Shown: piece after piece, positions 16,561 to 26,131 of the stretch | How the letters are laid out: the number at the start of each line of letters is the position of its first letter | Numbering within the stretch: position 1 is the stretch's first letter | DNA from: Gallaecimonas xiamenensis 3-C-1 | Lineage (GTDB): Bacteria; Pseudomonadota; Gammaproteobacteria; Enterobacterales; Gallaecimonadaceae | Assembly (NCBI RefSeq): GCF_000299915.1 | Contig: NZ_AMRI01000031.1 | Location: 1 to 46,022 of the forward strand | Length of the DNA: 46,022 bases | Reading direction: 5' to 3' | Notes under the pieces: model-generated | Seen by the model: the letters and a program-made list of their open reading frames with translations, nothing else | Databases searched by the model: none | Told to the model about the DNA's origin: nothing | Translations under genes and position numbers: made by a program

Positions 16561-17548
16561 CCTGCTAAGCGCCCTGGCGCTGATGCTCGGCGGCCCCTCG
16601 TGGGCCGCCTGCCCTACCCCGGATCTGCTGGCGCGCCTGGCCTTGATGAGCAAACTGCCGGAGCCGACCGTGGCCGCGCAACTGGCGGACGACGCCCTGC
16701 TGGGCCCCTATGCCAGGGCCCACTACCCCGGCGCCGTGCACCAGGCCAGCCGGGTAGGCAGCAGCCACCAACGCCAGGTGGATGAGCAATGGCTCAGCCT
16801 GGTGTCCCCCTTTATCGGCGAGGCCGCCAAGGCCGCCCGCCAAGCGGCCAAGTTTGACGGCGCGCTGTTGCGCCTTGGCAGCCGCCAATGGCAGCCAGCC
16901 GACCTTGACGGCCTAAATCTGCAGCAGCGCCTGGCCCTGCAACAAGGGGACAAAGCCCTGCTGGAAGCCCTACTGTGGCAGCAGGCCACCCTGGCCCTGG
17001 CTCCCACCTGGCTTGCCAACCAGGGCTGGGACAAGGACAAGGTTGCCTGCGCCCGCGCCTTGGTGGAAAACCGCCTGGACAGGGTCTGGTTGATGCAGCA
17101 CTTGGGGCTGTCGGACGATCCCCACCAGGAAAGCCCGGTGCTCAGGCAACTGGCCAAAGAAGTGACGGCCGACCAGATTGCCCTTTACTACCGGCGCCAC
17201 CAGGACGATTTTCGCCAGCTGGCCGCCGTGGACGCTCGATTCTTTGAAGGCGAGACCCAAGACAGCCTGGTAAGCCTTAGCCCCGAGCCCCAGCGCCTGG
17301 CACGCCAAGACGCCCAGGGGGATGTGCTGCGCACTCTGGCCTTTGTTACCCCGGCAAAAGGGCGCTCTGCCGTTATCCGGCTACCCTCGGGCCGCTTTGG
17401 CCAGGTAGAGGTGCTGGCCCGCCATTACCAGTCGCTGGCCGCCGACTCCGAATCGGTCGCCTTCACCGCCCGCCAGGCCATAGCCCGGGAAAAGGCCAAG
17501 GCCAACTGGCAGGCCCTGTTGCAACAGCTGCGCCGGGAGGCCAAATGA
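16544..17548 (+). CDS. exported parvulin/SurA-like protein, divergent
   Basis: A 334-residue protein with a signal peptide (MRCSVNLLSALALMLGGPSWA). The middle region (about 165-225) runs ALVENRLDRVWLMQHLG ... EVTADQIALYYRRHQDDF, resembling the helical chaperone arm and the entry into a parvulin domain of SurA/PpiC-type isomerases. The isomerase core itself is weakly recognisable, so activity is doubtful. It overlaps the PLC-like gene by 17 bp (AAGGTG seven bases before the ATG) and the next gene by four (ATGA). The tight coupling suggests it folds or delivers the PLC-like enzyme. That role is inference; a plain uncharacterised exported protein is the alternative. Confidence 0.5.
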   Translation: MRCSVNLLSALALMLGGPSWAACPTPDLLARLALMSKLPEPTVAAQLADDALLGPYARAHYPGAVHQASRVGSSHQRQVDEQWLSLVSPFIGEAAKAARQAAKFDGALLRLGSRQWQPADLDGLNLQQRLALQQGDKALLEALLWQQATLALAPTWLANQGWDKDKVACARALVENRLDRVWLMQHLGLSDDPHQESPVLRQLAKEVTADQIALYYRRHQDDFRQLAAVDARFFEGETQDSLVSLSPEPQRLARQDAQGDVLRTLAFVTPAKGRSAVIRLPSGRFGQVEVLARHYQSLAADSESVAFTARQAIAREKAKANWQALLQQLRREAK

Positions 17549-18048
17549 AGCGGTTACTCCTTGCCCTGCCGGTACTGGCTCTTTTTGCCTGGCTTTGGCC
17601 CGCCGACAGCCCGTCCCAGGCCAAAGCCCAGCCTTGGCCGGCGCAGGCCCAACCGCAGCCCTTGCCCGCGCCTGTCAGCCAACTGGCCCCAGAGCCGCAG
17701 CAGACCCTGCCGGCACCGGTGCCGGCACTGGACGCCGAACCTGTGGCGCCGGTGCCCCTTACCGACCCGGCCACGCCGCCGCTGACCCGCACTATCCCCA
17801 CGGCGCCGAGGCCCCTGGCCGACCCGGACCAATACCTAAAAGAAGAAGACAAGCGCCACCAGGCGCAGCTGCAGGCCTTTGCCCTGGCGGCACGCAGCCG
17901 TATTAGCGAACTGGAAGCCCTGATTGAAAAGGGCCGCCAACAGGGCCTTAGCCAGGCGCAATTGGCAGAGGGGGAAGGCAAGCTGGCGGCCCTTAGGGCA
18001 GCGGTCAAGGCAATAGATGCAGGAGAGCCCATACCTCGCGTAAACTAG
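17545..18048 (+). CDS. unknown membrane-anchored Pro-rich helical protein
   Basis: A 167-residue protein I do not recognise. An N-terminal hydrophobic segment (MKRLLLALPVLALFAWLW) is a signal or anchor. Residues about 20-100 are a Pro/Ala/Gln-rich linker. Residues about 105-160 are predicted helical with heptad-like spacing (HQAQLQAFALAARSRISELE, then LAEGEGKLAALRAAVKAIDA). Anchor, Pro/Ala linker and helical end recall the layout of lipase-specific foldases, but it is far shorter and lacks their motif. It overlaps the parvulin-like gene by ATGA and is the last gene of the operon, so it probably works with the two exported proteins. Confidence 0.6.
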   Translation: MKRLLLALPVLALFAWLWPADSPSQAKAQPWPAQAQPQPLPAPVSQLAPEPQQTLPAPVPALDAEPVAPVPLTDPATPPLTRTIPTAPRPLADPDQYLKEEDKRHQAQLQAFALAARSRISELEALIEKGRQQGLSQAQLAEGEGKLAALRAAVKAIDAGEPIPRVN

Positions 18049-18138
18049 GCATGCCCCTTGCTGGGTTCTGACAGAGTGTCAAGTTTTTGCCTCCCGGGCC
18101 GACAATGACACCGCTCACCTTGCTTTCGAGGATTGCCC

Positions 18139-19647
18139 ATGCGCGAAGTCAAGTTTCGCTGGATTGACAAGTATCTTATCCACCTGAAATTACAAGAAAA
18201 ACTCTTCCTTCTCTTCGGTCTTCCCATGCTGGTAATGGTGCTGCTTGCCAGCATAGGCATCAGCCGCGACTTCAAGGCCCTGGAGGACGAACAGCTGCAT
18301 CTGGCCCAGGCCCAGGTACAGACCCTGGCCCAGGCCCTGGCCGTGCTGCCCGAGGCTGAGGCCATCAAGGCGGTCAAAGCCGCAGGGGACGATCTGGCCC
18401 TGTACCAGGCCAATGGCCGCCCCTTCCCCGGCTTTGCCGGCAGCCTGTCCAATAAACTGGAACGCCTTGCCCAAAGCGCCCAGGTTGAGCACGGCCAGAT
18501 CATGGCTGCCACCAGCGTTCCGGGCCGGGACTGGTACCTGAGCCTGCATAGCCCCCTCGAAGAAGCGGAGTTCTGGGCCACCAGCCAGGACTACCTGGTC
18601 TTGCTGGGCGCGGCCCTGGTGCTGCTCAGCATCATCACCTATTACGTTTCTACCTTTATCGGCGGCGCCCTCTACACCCAGGTGCAGGCCCTGACCAAAG
18701 TCGCCGAGGGGGATCTCACCTTCCGCCTCAATTTCTTCCCGGTCCGTGACGAGTTCTCCACCCTGGCCATCGCCATCGACAAGCTGGCCGAGCGCCAGCA
18801 CCAATTGGTCAAACTCATCAAGGAAAGCTCAGACGCCCTGGGCGGCTCTGCCGATCTGTTCGGCAGCGAAGCGGCCAACACCCAGCGCCTGGCCCAAGAC
18901 CAGCGCCAAAGCCTGGACTCCCTGGCCACCGCCATGGAAGAGATGAGCGCCACCGTCAAGGAAGTGGCCCGCCACGCCGAAGACGCCTCAGGCGAAACCC
19001 AACATGCCTCCAACGAGTCGCAAAAAGGCGCCCGCAATATCCAGCAGACCATTGGTGCCATCGAGGCCTTGTCCAGAGAGATCTTCGAGGCCAGCGCTGC
19101 CGTGACCAAGGTCAACGACAACGCCCGGCGCATCGACGAGGTGGTCACCACCATCAACGGCATTTCCGAACAGACCAACCTGTTGGCCCTGAACGCCGCC
19201 ATCGAAGCGGCCAGGGCCGGTGAGCAGGGCCGGGGTTTTGCGGTGGTAGCCGACGAAGTGCGCACCCTGGCGGCCCGCACCCAGCAGGCCACGGTGGAGA
19301 TCCAAAAGATGATTGAAGCCCTGCAGGCCGGTACCGGCGAAGTGGCGCGGATCATGGACAAGACGGTGCAACAGGCCGAGCACGGGGGCACCCTCATCGC
19401 CCAGGCCGGTGAAGATCTCACCACCATCACCCGCCACTCCGAACAGGTGTTCTCGATGATGGCGCAAATCGCCGCCAGCGCCGAGGAACAAAGCGCCGTG
19501 GCCGAAGAGATTGCCCAGAACATCACGGCAGTGCGCCAGCAGTCCCTGTCGGTGGAACAGGCCGCCCAGGACAACGCCAAGGGCACCCAGGAGCTACAAG
19601 GGTTGGCCCGCAGCCTGGCCGATATCCTAAAAGGCCTGAAGATCTGA
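18139..19647 (+). CDS. methyl-accepting chemotaxis protein
   Basis: A 502-residue transmembrane chemoreceptor. TM1 lies at about 20-42 ([17 protein letters not shown]) and TM2 at about 155-178 ([20 protein letters not shown]). They enclose a small periplasmic sensor domain of about 110 residues, with no recognised ligand motif. A HAMP region follows (about 180-235). The cytoplasmic signalling coiled coil has its hairpin tip at [20 protein letters not shown]. No C-terminal CheR-binding pentapeptide is visible. The ATG at 18139 is preferred to an upstream TTG because GAGG is eight bases away. It is a single gene between the exported operon and rlmI, closed by a terminator. It should report to CheA/CheW encoded elsewhere. 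Confidence 0.94.
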   Translation: MREVKFRWIDKYLIHLKLQEKLFLLFGLPMLVMVLLASIGISRDFKALEDEQLHLAQAQVQTLAQALAVLPEAEAIKAVKAAGDDLALYQANGRPFPGFAGSLSNKLERLAQSAQVEHGQIMAATSVPGRDWYLSLHSPLEEAEFWATSQDYLVLLGAALVLLSIITYYVSTFIGGALYTQVQALTKVAEGDLTFRLNFFPVRDEFSTLAIAIDKLAERQHQLVKLIKESSDALGGSADLFGSEAANTQRLAQDQRQSLDSLATAMEEMSATVKEVARHAEDASGETQHASNESQKGARNIQQTIGAIEALSREIFEASAAVTKVNDNARRIDEVVTTINGISEQTNLLALNAAIEAARAGEQGRGFAVVADEVRTLAARTQQATVEIQKMIEALQAGTGEVARIMDKTVQQAEHGGTLIAQAGEDLTTITRHSEQVFSMMAQIAASAEEQSAVAEEIAQNITAVRQQSLSVEQAAQDNAKGTQELQGLARSLADILKGLKI

Positions 19648-19650
19648 ACC

Positions 19651-19675
19651 AAGCCGGGCACCGCCCGGCTTTTTA
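19651..19675 (+). terminator. intrinsic terminator of the chemoreceptor gene
   Basis: AGCCGGGC / GCCCGGCT with an ACC loop, then TTTTTA. The rlmI promoter must lie in the short stretch just after it. Confidence 0.8.
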
Positions 19676-19718
19676 TTTGCTACAATCTCGGCCCCTTTTT
19701 TCTCCACAAGGCAGCCCC

Positions 19719-20909
19719 ATGCCCCGTAACGCCCTGGTTTTGGCCGAAGGCCGTGAAAAATCCGTCAAACGTCGCCACCCCTGGATCTTCGCCGGGGCCG
19801 TGCACCACAGCAAAGGCAAGCCCAAGGCCGGCGATACGGTGGAGATCTACAGCCAAGACGGCACCTGGCTGGCGCGGGCTGCCTATTCCCCTGCCTCGCA
19901 AATTCGTGCCCGGGTCTGGACCTTCGACAAGAACGAAGAAGTGGACGCCGACTTTTTCGCCCGCCGCATCAATGCCGCCGACGAACGCCGCCGCCCCATG
20001 GTGGAACGGGAAGGCATCACCGGTTACCGGGTGGTGGCGGCCGAGTCCGACGGCCTACCCGGCATCACTATCGACCGCTACGACAACGTGCTGGTCTGCC
20101 AGCTGCTGTCCATCGGTGCCGATGTCTGGCGTGACGCCATAGTAGCCGCCCTCAAGGCCCGCTTCCCCGGCTGCGTTATCCACGAACGCTCCGACGTGGA
20201 AGTGCGCCGCAAAGAAGAGCTGGTGCCCCTGGTGCAAACCCTACAAGGGGAGCTGCCCGGCAAAGTGGCCATCATGGAAAACGGCGTCAAGCTGTGGGTG
20301 GACCTGGTCCAAGGCCACAAGACCGGCTACTACCTGGACCAGCGGGACAACCGCGCCGCCGTGCTGCCCTATGTGGACGGTAAAGAGGTACTGAACTGCT
20401 TTGCCTACACCGGTGGTTTTGGCTGCTATGCCCTTAAAGGCGGCGCCAAGCATGTTACCCAGGTGGACGTGTCCGAGTCGGCCCTGGCCCTGGCCAAAGA
20501 CAACCTGGCCCTGAACGGCCTGGACGAAAGCCGCTGCGACTTCGTCAAAGAAGACGTCTTTGCCCTGCTGCGCCGCTACGCCAGCGAGGGCCGCCAGTTT
20601 GACGTTATCGTGCTGGACCCGCCCAAGTTCGTGGACTCCAAGGCCAACATCAAGGGCGCGGCCCGGGGCTACAAGGACATCAACCTCCATGCCCTGAAAT
20701 TGCTGCGCCCCGGCGGCATACTGCTGACCTTCTCCTGCTCCGGCCTGATGGACATGGGCCTATTCCAGAAGATTGTCGCCGACGCCGCCCTGGACGCAGG
20801 CCGCGACGCACAAATCCTGCGCTTTTTAAGCCAATCCGCCGACCACCCGGTCAACGTCCACTACCCCGAAGGCCTCTACCTTAAAGGCCTGGTGGTACAG
20901 GTCAGCTAA
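19719..20909 (+). CDS. rlmI: 23S rRNA m5C1962 methyltransferase
   Basis: SAM-dependent enzyme that methylates C1962 of 23S rRNA (E. coli YccW). The 396 residues equal the E. coli length once the ATG with AAGG nearby (19719) is taken. The N-terminal PUA domain spans about 1-80 ([31 protein letters not shown]). A linker is followed by a Rossmann methyltransferase: [34 protein letters not shown], and the catalytic-loop region VIVLDPPKF, then LTFSCS near 350. It is a single gene closed by a perfect terminator. Confidence 0.95.
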   Translation: MPRNALVLAEGREKSVKRRHPWIFAGAVHHSKGKPKAGDTVEIYSQDGTWLARAAYSPASQIRARVWTFDKNEEVDADFFARRINAADERRRPMVEREGITGYRVVAAESDGLPGITIDRYDNVLVCQLLSIGADVWRDAIVAALKARFPGCVIHERSDVEVRRKEELVPLVQTLQGELPGKVAIMENGVKLWVDLVQGHKTGYYLDQRDNRAAVLPYVDGKEVLNCFAYTGGFGCYALKGGAKHVTQVDVSESALALAKDNLALNGLDESRCDFVKEDVFALLRRYASEGRQFDVIVLDPPKFVDSKANIKGAARGYKDINLHALKLLRPGGILLTFSCSGLMDMGLFQKIVADAALDAGRDAQILRFLSQSADHPVNVHYPEGLYLKGLVVQVS

Positions 20910-20910
20910 C

Positions 20911-20939
20911 AAAAAGCCCCGCATCGCGGGGCTTTTTTT
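20911..20939 (+). terminator. intrinsic terminator of rlmI
   Basis: A perfect 12-bp stem AAAAAGCCCCGC / GCGGGGCTTTTT with an ATC loop and extra Ts right after the stop. Confidence 0.88.
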
Positions 20940-20986
20940 ATGGCCCACCCCAACCTTGATCCAGAACAAATAATCGCCAGGGCGAT

Positions 20987-21016
20987 CTATTGAAAGCTCC
21001 AGGGCAGGCACCATAT
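20987..21016 (+). promoter_or_regulatory. sigma-32-like heat-shock promoter of the Hsp20 gene
   Basis: CTATTGAAA (20987-20995), 13 bases, then CACCATAT (21009-21016) fits the heat-shock consensus CTTGAAA-N13/14-CCCCATnT closely. It lies 33 bp before the Hsp20 ATG, leaving a short leader. Confidence 0.65.
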
Positions 21017-21048
21017 AGATAGTGAGACCCAACTCACTGGAGGTGTTT

Positions 21049-21450
21049 ATGTCACTGGTAACCTGGGATCCCTTCAAGGAAATGGACAACCTCTTTAACC
21101 GCTACTTCCAGCGCCAAAACCGCGAGGCCAGCGGCTGGCTGCCGGCAGTGGATATCGACGAGGACGAGCAGGCCTTCCACCTGGCCTTTGAAGTGCCCGG
21201 CATTGCCAAGGAAAACATCGAGGTATCGGTGCACCAGGGGATGCTGACGGTAAGCGGCGAGCGCAGCCGCGAGGAAAAAGGCCAAAACCACCGCACCGAG
21301 CGCAGCTACGGTAAATTCAGCCGCAGCTTCAGCCTGCCGGACAACATCGACCCCGGCGCCATCGAGGCCCGCTTCGACAGCGGCCTGCTGATCTTGGCGC
21401 TGCCCAAATCCAAGCTGCTGCACGAACCCAAACGCATTGAAGTGCAGTAA
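21049..21450 (+). CDS. Hsp20 / alpha-crystallin small heat-shock protein
   Basis: An ATP-independent holdase of 133 residues that binds unfolding proteins in the cytoplasm. The N-terminal arm MSLVTWDPFKEMDNLFNRYF is typical of class-A bacterial Hsp20. The crystallin domain (about 35-125) includes FEVPGIAKENIEVSVHQGML, the signature FDSGLLILALPK, and strands in between. The start at 21049 is fixed by GGAGG five bases upstream. The C-terminal IxI-like anchor would be RIEVQ, which is weak. The sigma-32-like promoter makes heat induction likely. Confidence 0.95.
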   Translation: MSLVTWDPFKEMDNLFNRYFQRQNREASGWLPAVDIDEDEQAFHLAFEVPGIAKENIEVSVHQGMLTVSGERSREEKGQNHRTERSYGKFSRSFSLPDNIDPGAIEARFDSGLLILALPKSKLLHEPKRIEVQ

Positions 21451-21452
21451 GT

Positions 21453-21479
21453 AAAAAGCCCCGCCAAGCGGGGCTTTTT
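21453..21479. terminator. bidirectional terminator, Hsp20 / ankyrin genes
   Basis: AAAAAGCCCCGC / GCGGGGCTTTTT with a CAA loop, nearly identical in stem to the rlmI terminator. The ankyrin gene stop (TAA on the - strand, 21478-21480) overlaps its right edge. Confidence 0.85.
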
Positions 21480-22095
21480 ATTGGAAAAGATCCTTGGGCA
21501 GGCGGCCGTCATCGCTGCAGGCCTGGGTATCGGCGCCAAAGGCCAGCAGCAGGGCGATAAGTTCCTGATCTTTTTGATGGTAGGCGCTGTGCAGCGCCGT
21601 AAAGCCGCCGGCCTGGCGGGCATTGACCTCGGCCCCGGCCTCCAGCAAGGCCTGGGTGCAATCGAGGCGGCTTTCCCTGTCGCTATTGGCCACGGCGGAA
21701 TGGAGCGGTTGCACCTTGGCGTCATTGGCTGCGCTTTGGTTAACCTCGGCCCCGGCCCCAAGCAACCATTTCAAGGCGGCCGGGGCGCCAAAAAAGGCAG
21801 CCAAGTGCAGGGGGCTAAAGCCGTCCCGGGCCAGTAAGGATACCAAGGCGCCATTTTCCGCAAGCACCCTTTGGATGGCATGAACATCGTCAAGGGCGGC
21901 CGCTTCCCAGATATCCAGGTCCACCTTGGCTGCCAGCTCCCGGGCCAGGGCCGGTTGGCCCTGGTAGCAGGCGTAAAGTACCGGGCTTATGCCCTCCAAA
22001 CGGCTGGCAATAAGCCCGGGGCTTTGCTTTAACAGCTCAAAGACCTTGAGCTCGTTGCCCTGCCCTATGGCGGCGAAAAAGGCGGCTTTGTCCAC
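21478..22095 (-). CDS. ankyrin-repeat protein
   Basis: About 205 residues with four to five ankyrin repeats, for example GFSPLHLAAFFGAPAALKWL, VQPLHSAVANSDRESRLDC and GFTALHSAYHQKDQELIALL, each followed by a GAEVN-type turn. Such solenoids bind other proteins, so it has no enzymatic role by itself. I favour the GTG at 22093-22095 (protein begins MDKAAFFAAIGQGN) because AAAGGA lies about six bases before it. An ATG nine codons upstream has a poor site. There is no signal peptide from that start. It is flanked by the hrpA terminator and the shared Hsp20 terminator, so it is monocistronic. Partner unknown. Confidence 0.88.
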   Translation of the reverse strand: MDKAAFFAAIGQGNELKVFELLKQSPGLIASRLEGISPVLYACYQGQPALARELAAKVDLDIWEAAALDDVHAIQRVLAENGALVSLLARDGFSPLHLAAFFGAPAALKWLLGAGAEVNQSAANDAKVQPLHSAVANSDRESRLDCTQALLEAGAEVNARQAGGFTALHSAYHQKDQELIALLLAFGADTQACSDDGRLPKDLFQ

Positions 22096-22135
22096 GGCAA
22101 TTCCTTTTATTTGGCTTTTCATAACCTTAGCCGCA

Positions 22136-22167
22136 AATAAAAAAGGCGCCCCCAAGGGCGCCTTTTT
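22136..22167 (-). terminator. intrinsic terminator of hrpA
   Basis: AAAAGGCGCC / GGCGCCTTTT around a six-base loop; on the - strand it ends in CCTTTTTTATT, 15 bp after the hrpA stop. The + strand also has a T tract. Confidence 0.82.
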
Positions 22168-22181
22168 CTTTGGCCAGGGCC

Positions 22182-25100
22182 TTAACCGTCCTTGGCCTTC
22201 TCTTCCATAAAGTTCCAGATGCGCTTGTCGGAGATGGGGTAAGGGGTGCCCAGCTGCTGGGCAAAATAACTGACCCTCAGCTCCTCTATCATCCAGCGCG
22301 CTTCTACCAGCCAGCCGGGCTCACTGAGGCCCTTGGGCACCTTGGCGCGGTATTGGCCCAGTTTGTCCTGCACGTTCTCTACCTTGCCCTGGTGTACCCG
22401 GTCACGGTTGGGGTCGATGGGCAGTTTTTCCAGGCGCCGCTCTATGGCGTCAAGGTAGCGGGTAACGTCTTTTAAGCGCGCCGCGCCGGTGGCGGCAACA
22501 AAGCCCTTGAACACCAGGCCGTCGAGCTGGGCCTGGATATCGGCCTGGGCCCGCACCATGGTCAGATCGGTCTTGCCCTTGAGGCGTTTTTTAATGGCGT
22601 TATGGCGCACCAGAATTTGCTCCACCAGCTTGGCGATGTCCACCACGGTGTCGTTCAGCTCTGCCCGCACTTTGTCTTTAAGAGCTACAAAGGCGGCTGC
22701 ATCGCGGCAATCAATGCCTTGGATAAGGCTGTCGACGGCGGCGCTGATGCAGTCATCAATCAAATCGCCAATCTTGCCAAAGGGGTTGAAGTAAAGCCCC
22801 AGCTTGGCCTTGTTGGGCAGGGTGTCCTGCAGGTGCTTGATAGGCGACGGCACGTTCAACAGCAGCAGGCGGCGCAGGCCCTTTTGCTGGGCATCGAGCT
22901 GCGCGGCGGGGCTGTCAAAGAGCTTGACCGCGACGCTGTCTTTTTCGTCCACCAGCGCCGGGTAAGCTTTGATTTCCAGGCCCTGGCGCTTTTCCACAAA
23001 GACCTCTGGCAGGGCGCCAAAGCTCCACTCGGTGAGCTTGGCCTTCTCAATGCCGGGGGTGGCCACTTGCGCCAGGGTTTCTTTAACCGCGCCCTTGAGC
23101 TTGGCTTTGAGCGCCAGCAAGTCGCGCCCCGCCGCTAGCTCTTTGCCGGTCTCGTCCATCACCGAAAAGCGCATCTTAAGGTGCTCGGCAATGCTGGATT
23201 GCTCCCAAAGCTCCAACTCGGTGCGCACCCCGGTCATTTGCCGCAAGGTGTCGCTGAGCTTTTCAATCAGCCGCCCTTCCAGCGGCGCCATGCGGCCAAG
23301 GGCGGCCTGGGCGTAGTTGGGGGCCGGCACAAAGTTGCGGCGCACCGGCTTGGGCAGGCCCTTAATCAGGGCAATCACCAGTTCTTCACGCAAGCCCGGC
23401 ACCTGCCAGTCAAAGCCTTGGGGCTCCACCTGGTTTAGGGCCGCCAGCGGCAGCTGCACCGTCACGCCGTCGTCGTCCTGGCCCGGCTCAAAGCGGTATT
23501 TGAGGGGGAAACGCAGGTTGCCCTGGGCCCAGCTGTTGGGGAAGGCGTTTTCGGTAACGTGGTCGGTGTCTTGGGCTAAAAGGTCTGCTTCGGTAAACAG
23601 CAGCGCCTGTTGGGCCTTTTCGTCGGTGCGGCGCCACCAATGGTCCAGGGTGCGGCCGTCAAAGACGTTTTGGGGAAGCCTGGCGTCGTACAGGGCGAAC
23701 AGGGTGTCGTCTTCAATGAGGATGTCGCGGCGCCGGGATTTGTCCTCCAGGGCCTCAAGGCTCTTAATCAGCTGCTGGTTGTGCTTAAAGAACGGCAACC
23801 GGCAGCGAAATTCTCCTTCCACCAGGGCGCTTCGGATAAAAATGGTGCGCGCCTCAATGGGGTTGATGCGGCCATAATCGATGCGCCGGCGGGGAATAAG
23901 CACCAGGCCGTAGAGGCTCACCTGCTCGTAGGCCACCACGTTGGCGCGGTTTTTCTCCCAGTGGGGCTCAAAGTAGCTGCGGTTGACCCGCTCCCCGGCC
24001 AGCTGTTCGGCCCATTCCGGTTCGACCCTTGCCAGGGTGCGGGCAAAAAGGCGCGAGGTCTCGGTAAGCTCGGCGGCCATCAGCCACTTGGGCTTTTTGT
24101 CGATGGTAGAGCCCGGGAACGGCAAGAAGCGGCTTTGGCGGGCGCCGAAGTATTCCCGTTCTTTATCTTTAAAGCCGAGGTTGGACAGGTGCCCGGCCAG
24201 CAGGGACTGGTGAATGGCCTCGTAACTGGCCGGCTCGCTGTTTTCCTTAAAGCCCAACTCGTCGCAGAATTCGCGCAGCTGTTCGGTCAAGTCCTGCCAC
24301 TCGCGCATGCGCACGTAGTTTAAGAATTCCTTCTGGCAAAGGCGACGCCACTGGCTGCTCGATAGCGCCTGCTGCTGGGCCTCGGAGTAAGCCCAAAGGT
24401 TTACGAAGGCATAAAAATCGGACTCGGGGTGGGCAAAGCGCCGGTGCTGCTCGTCGGCTTTTTGCTGGGCATCCAGGGGGCGCTCTCGCGGGTCCTGGAT
24501 GGCAAGGGCCGCGCTGATGATCAAAAGCTCTTTTAGGGCGCCCCGTTTGGCCCCTTCTACCAAGCAGCGGGCCAGGCGGGTGTCTACCGGCAATTTGGCC
24601 AACTGGCGGCCGATGTCGGTAAGCTCGCGCCCGTCAATGGCCCCCAGCTCGTCCAGAAGGTTAAGGCCGTCTTTGACAAAGCGGCTGTCCGGCGCTTCCA
24701 CAAAGGGAAAGGCTTCGATATCCCCCAGGCCCAAAGACAGCATTTGCAGGATAACGGCGCCGAGGTTGGTGCGTAGGATCTCCGGCTCGGTAAATTCCGG
24801 GCGGCCGGTAAAGTCCTCTTCGCTGTAGAGGCGGATACAAATGCCGGGCTCGGTACGGCCACAGCGGCCTTTACGCTGGTTGGCGCTGGCTTGGCTGATG
24901 GCCTCAATCGGCAGGCGCTGCACCTTGGTGCGGTAGCTGTAGCGGCTGATGCGGGCCGTGCCTGGGTCAATCACGTACTTGATGCCGGGCACCGTCAAGG
25001 AGGTTTCGGCGACGTTGGTGGCCAGCACGATGCGCCGCCCGCCGTGGGAGGCGAAGATGCGGTTTTGCTCGGCAGCAGAAAGCCTTGAGAACAGCGGCAA

Positions 25101-26039
25101 AATCTCGGTGTGACGCAGCTTGCGTTTTTCCAGGGCGTCGGCGGTGTCGCGGATCTCCCGCTCACCGTTCATGAAAATCAGGATGTCGCCCCTGGGCCCT
25201 TCCCGGAACAGCTCGTCTACGGCGTCAAAAATGGCCTGGAGCTGGTCCTTTTCCTTTTCTTCGTCGGTAATGGGGCGATAGCGCACCTCCACTGGGTAGG
25301 TGCGGCCCGACACTTCCAGCATGGGGGCGTCATTGAAATGCCGGGAAAAACGCTCAGGGTCTATGGTGGCGGAGGTGATGATCACCTTGAGATCGGGGCG
25401 CTTGGGTAAAATGGTGCGAAGGTAACCCAGCAGGAAATCGATATTGAGGCTGCGCTCGTGGGCCTCGTCGATGATCAGGGTGTCGTAGCGGCGAAGCAGC
25501 TTATCCTTTTGAATTTCGGCCAAAAGGATACCGTCTGTCATCAGCTTGACGCAGGTTTGGGCACGGGTGTGGTCGGTAAAGCGCACCTGGTAGCCCACCA
25601 GGCCGCCCAGCTCGCTTTGCAGCTCTTCGGCAAGGCGGGTGGCCACGGCGCGGGCCGCCAGCCGCCTCGGCTGGGTGTGGCCAATCAGGCCGTCCACGCC
25701 CCGGCCCAGCTCCAGGCAAATTTTCGGCAGCTGGGTGGTTTTACCCGAGCCGGTTTCGCCAGCGATGATAACTACCTGGTTCTCGCTGATGGCCTTTTTG
25801 ATGTCTTCTCTTGCCGCCACCACCGGCAGCTGCGCCGGGTAATCCAAGTGCAGGCTGCGGTTTTTGCGGGCCAGCAGGCGCTCGCGGGCTTTATCCACTT
25901 CCTTTTGCAGCATGGCCAGGGTAGCGGCACGCTTTTGCTCGTCCTTTACCTTATAGGCGCCTTCGATGCGGCGGCGCAGGCGGCTGCGGTCAAGGCTGGG
26001 TACGTCATCAAGGGAAATTTGCGGGGCAGAGTCAGACAT
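22182..26039 (-). CDS. hrpA: ATP-dependent RNA helicase HrpA (DEAH/RHA)
   Basis: A 1285-residue DEAH-box 3'-5' RNA helicase acting on mRNA, recently tied to rescue of stalled ribosomes. Walker A GETGSGKT lies near 93-100, DEAH in LIIDEAHERSLN near 190, then ITSATIDPERFSRHF and LIFMNGEREI. Motif VI follows as QRKGRCGRTEPG near 385. The winged-helix, ratchet and OB-fold regions come next, with the long C-terminal extension that marks HrpA (DUF3418). The length matches the E. coli protein (1300). ATG at 26039 is chosen; a TTG directly before it is in frame. No strong ribosome site is seen. It is monocistronic. Confidence 0.97.
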   Translation of the reverse strand: MSDSAPQISLDDVPSLDRSRLRRRIEGAYKVKDEQKRAATLAMLQKEVDKARERLLARKNRSLHLDYPAQLPVVAAREDIKKAISENQVVIIAGETGSGKTTQLPKICLELGRGVDGLIGHTQPRRLAARAVATRLAEELQSELGGLVGYQVRFTDHTRAQTCVKLMTDGILLAEIQKDKLLRRYDTLIIDEAHERSLNIDFLLGYLRTILPKRPDLKVIITSATIDPERFSRHFNDAPMLEVSGRTYPVEVRYRPITDEEKEKDQLQAIFDAVDELFREGPRGDILIFMNGEREIRDTADALEKRKLRHTEILPLFSRLSAAEQNRIFASHGGRRIVLATNVAETSLTVPGIKYVIDPGTARISRYSYRTKVQRLPIEAISQASANQRKGRCGRTEPGICIRLYSEEDFTGRPEFTEPEILRTNLGAVILQMLSLGLGDIEAFPFVEAPDSRFVKDGLNLLDELGAIDGRELTDIGRQLAKLPVDTRLARCLVEGAKRGALKELLIISAALAIQDPRERPLDAQQKADEQHRRFAHPESDFYAFVNLWAYSEAQQQALSSSQWRRLCQKEFLNYVRMREWQDLTEQLREFCDELGFKENSEPASYEAIHQSLLAGHLSNLGFKDKEREYFGARQSRFLPFPGSTIDKKPKWLMAAELTETSRLFARTLARVEPEWAEQLAGERVNRSYFEPHWEKNRANVVAYEQVSLYGLVLIPRRRIDYGRINPIEARTIFIRSALVEGEFRCRLPFFKHNQQLIKSLEALEDKSRRRDILIEDDTLFALYDARLPQNVFDGRTLDHWWRRTDEKAQQALLFTEADLLAQDTDHVTENAFPNSWAQGNLRFPLKYRFEPGQDDDGVTVQLPLAALNQVEPQGFDWQVPGLREELVIALIKGLPKPVRRNFVPAPNYAQAALGRMAPLEGRLIEKLSDTLRQMTGVRTELELWEQSSIAEHLKMRFSVMDETGKELAAGRDLLALKAKLKGAVKETLAQVATPGIEKAKLTEWSFGALPEVFVEKRQGLEIKAYPALVDEKDSVAVKLFDSPAAQLDAQQKGLRRLLLLNVPSPIKHLQDTLPNKAKLGLYFNPFGKIGDLIDDCISAAVDSLIQGIDCRDAAAFVALKDKVRAELNDTVVDIAKLVEQILVRHNAIKKRLKGKTDLTMVRAQADIQAQLDGLVFKGFVAATGAARLKDVTRYLDAIERRLEKLPIDPNRDRVHQGKVENVQDKLGQYRAKVPKGLSEPGWLVEARWMIEELRVSYFAQQLGTPYPISDKRIWNFMEEKAKDG

Positions 26040-26102
26040 CAAGTTCGCTTGGGCACTAAGGGAAACGGCCCAATGCTACTGGATTGTGGCGTTTTGCGGA
26101 AG

Positions 26103-26128
26103 GTAAAGGCCGGCTGGGGCCGGCCTTT
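26103..26128 (-). terminator. intrinsic terminator of the CBS gene
   Basis: AAAGGCCGGC / GCCGGCCTTT with a four-base loop, four bases after the CBS gene stop on the - strand. The following T run is short. Confidence 0.75.
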
Positions 26129-26131
26129 AGG

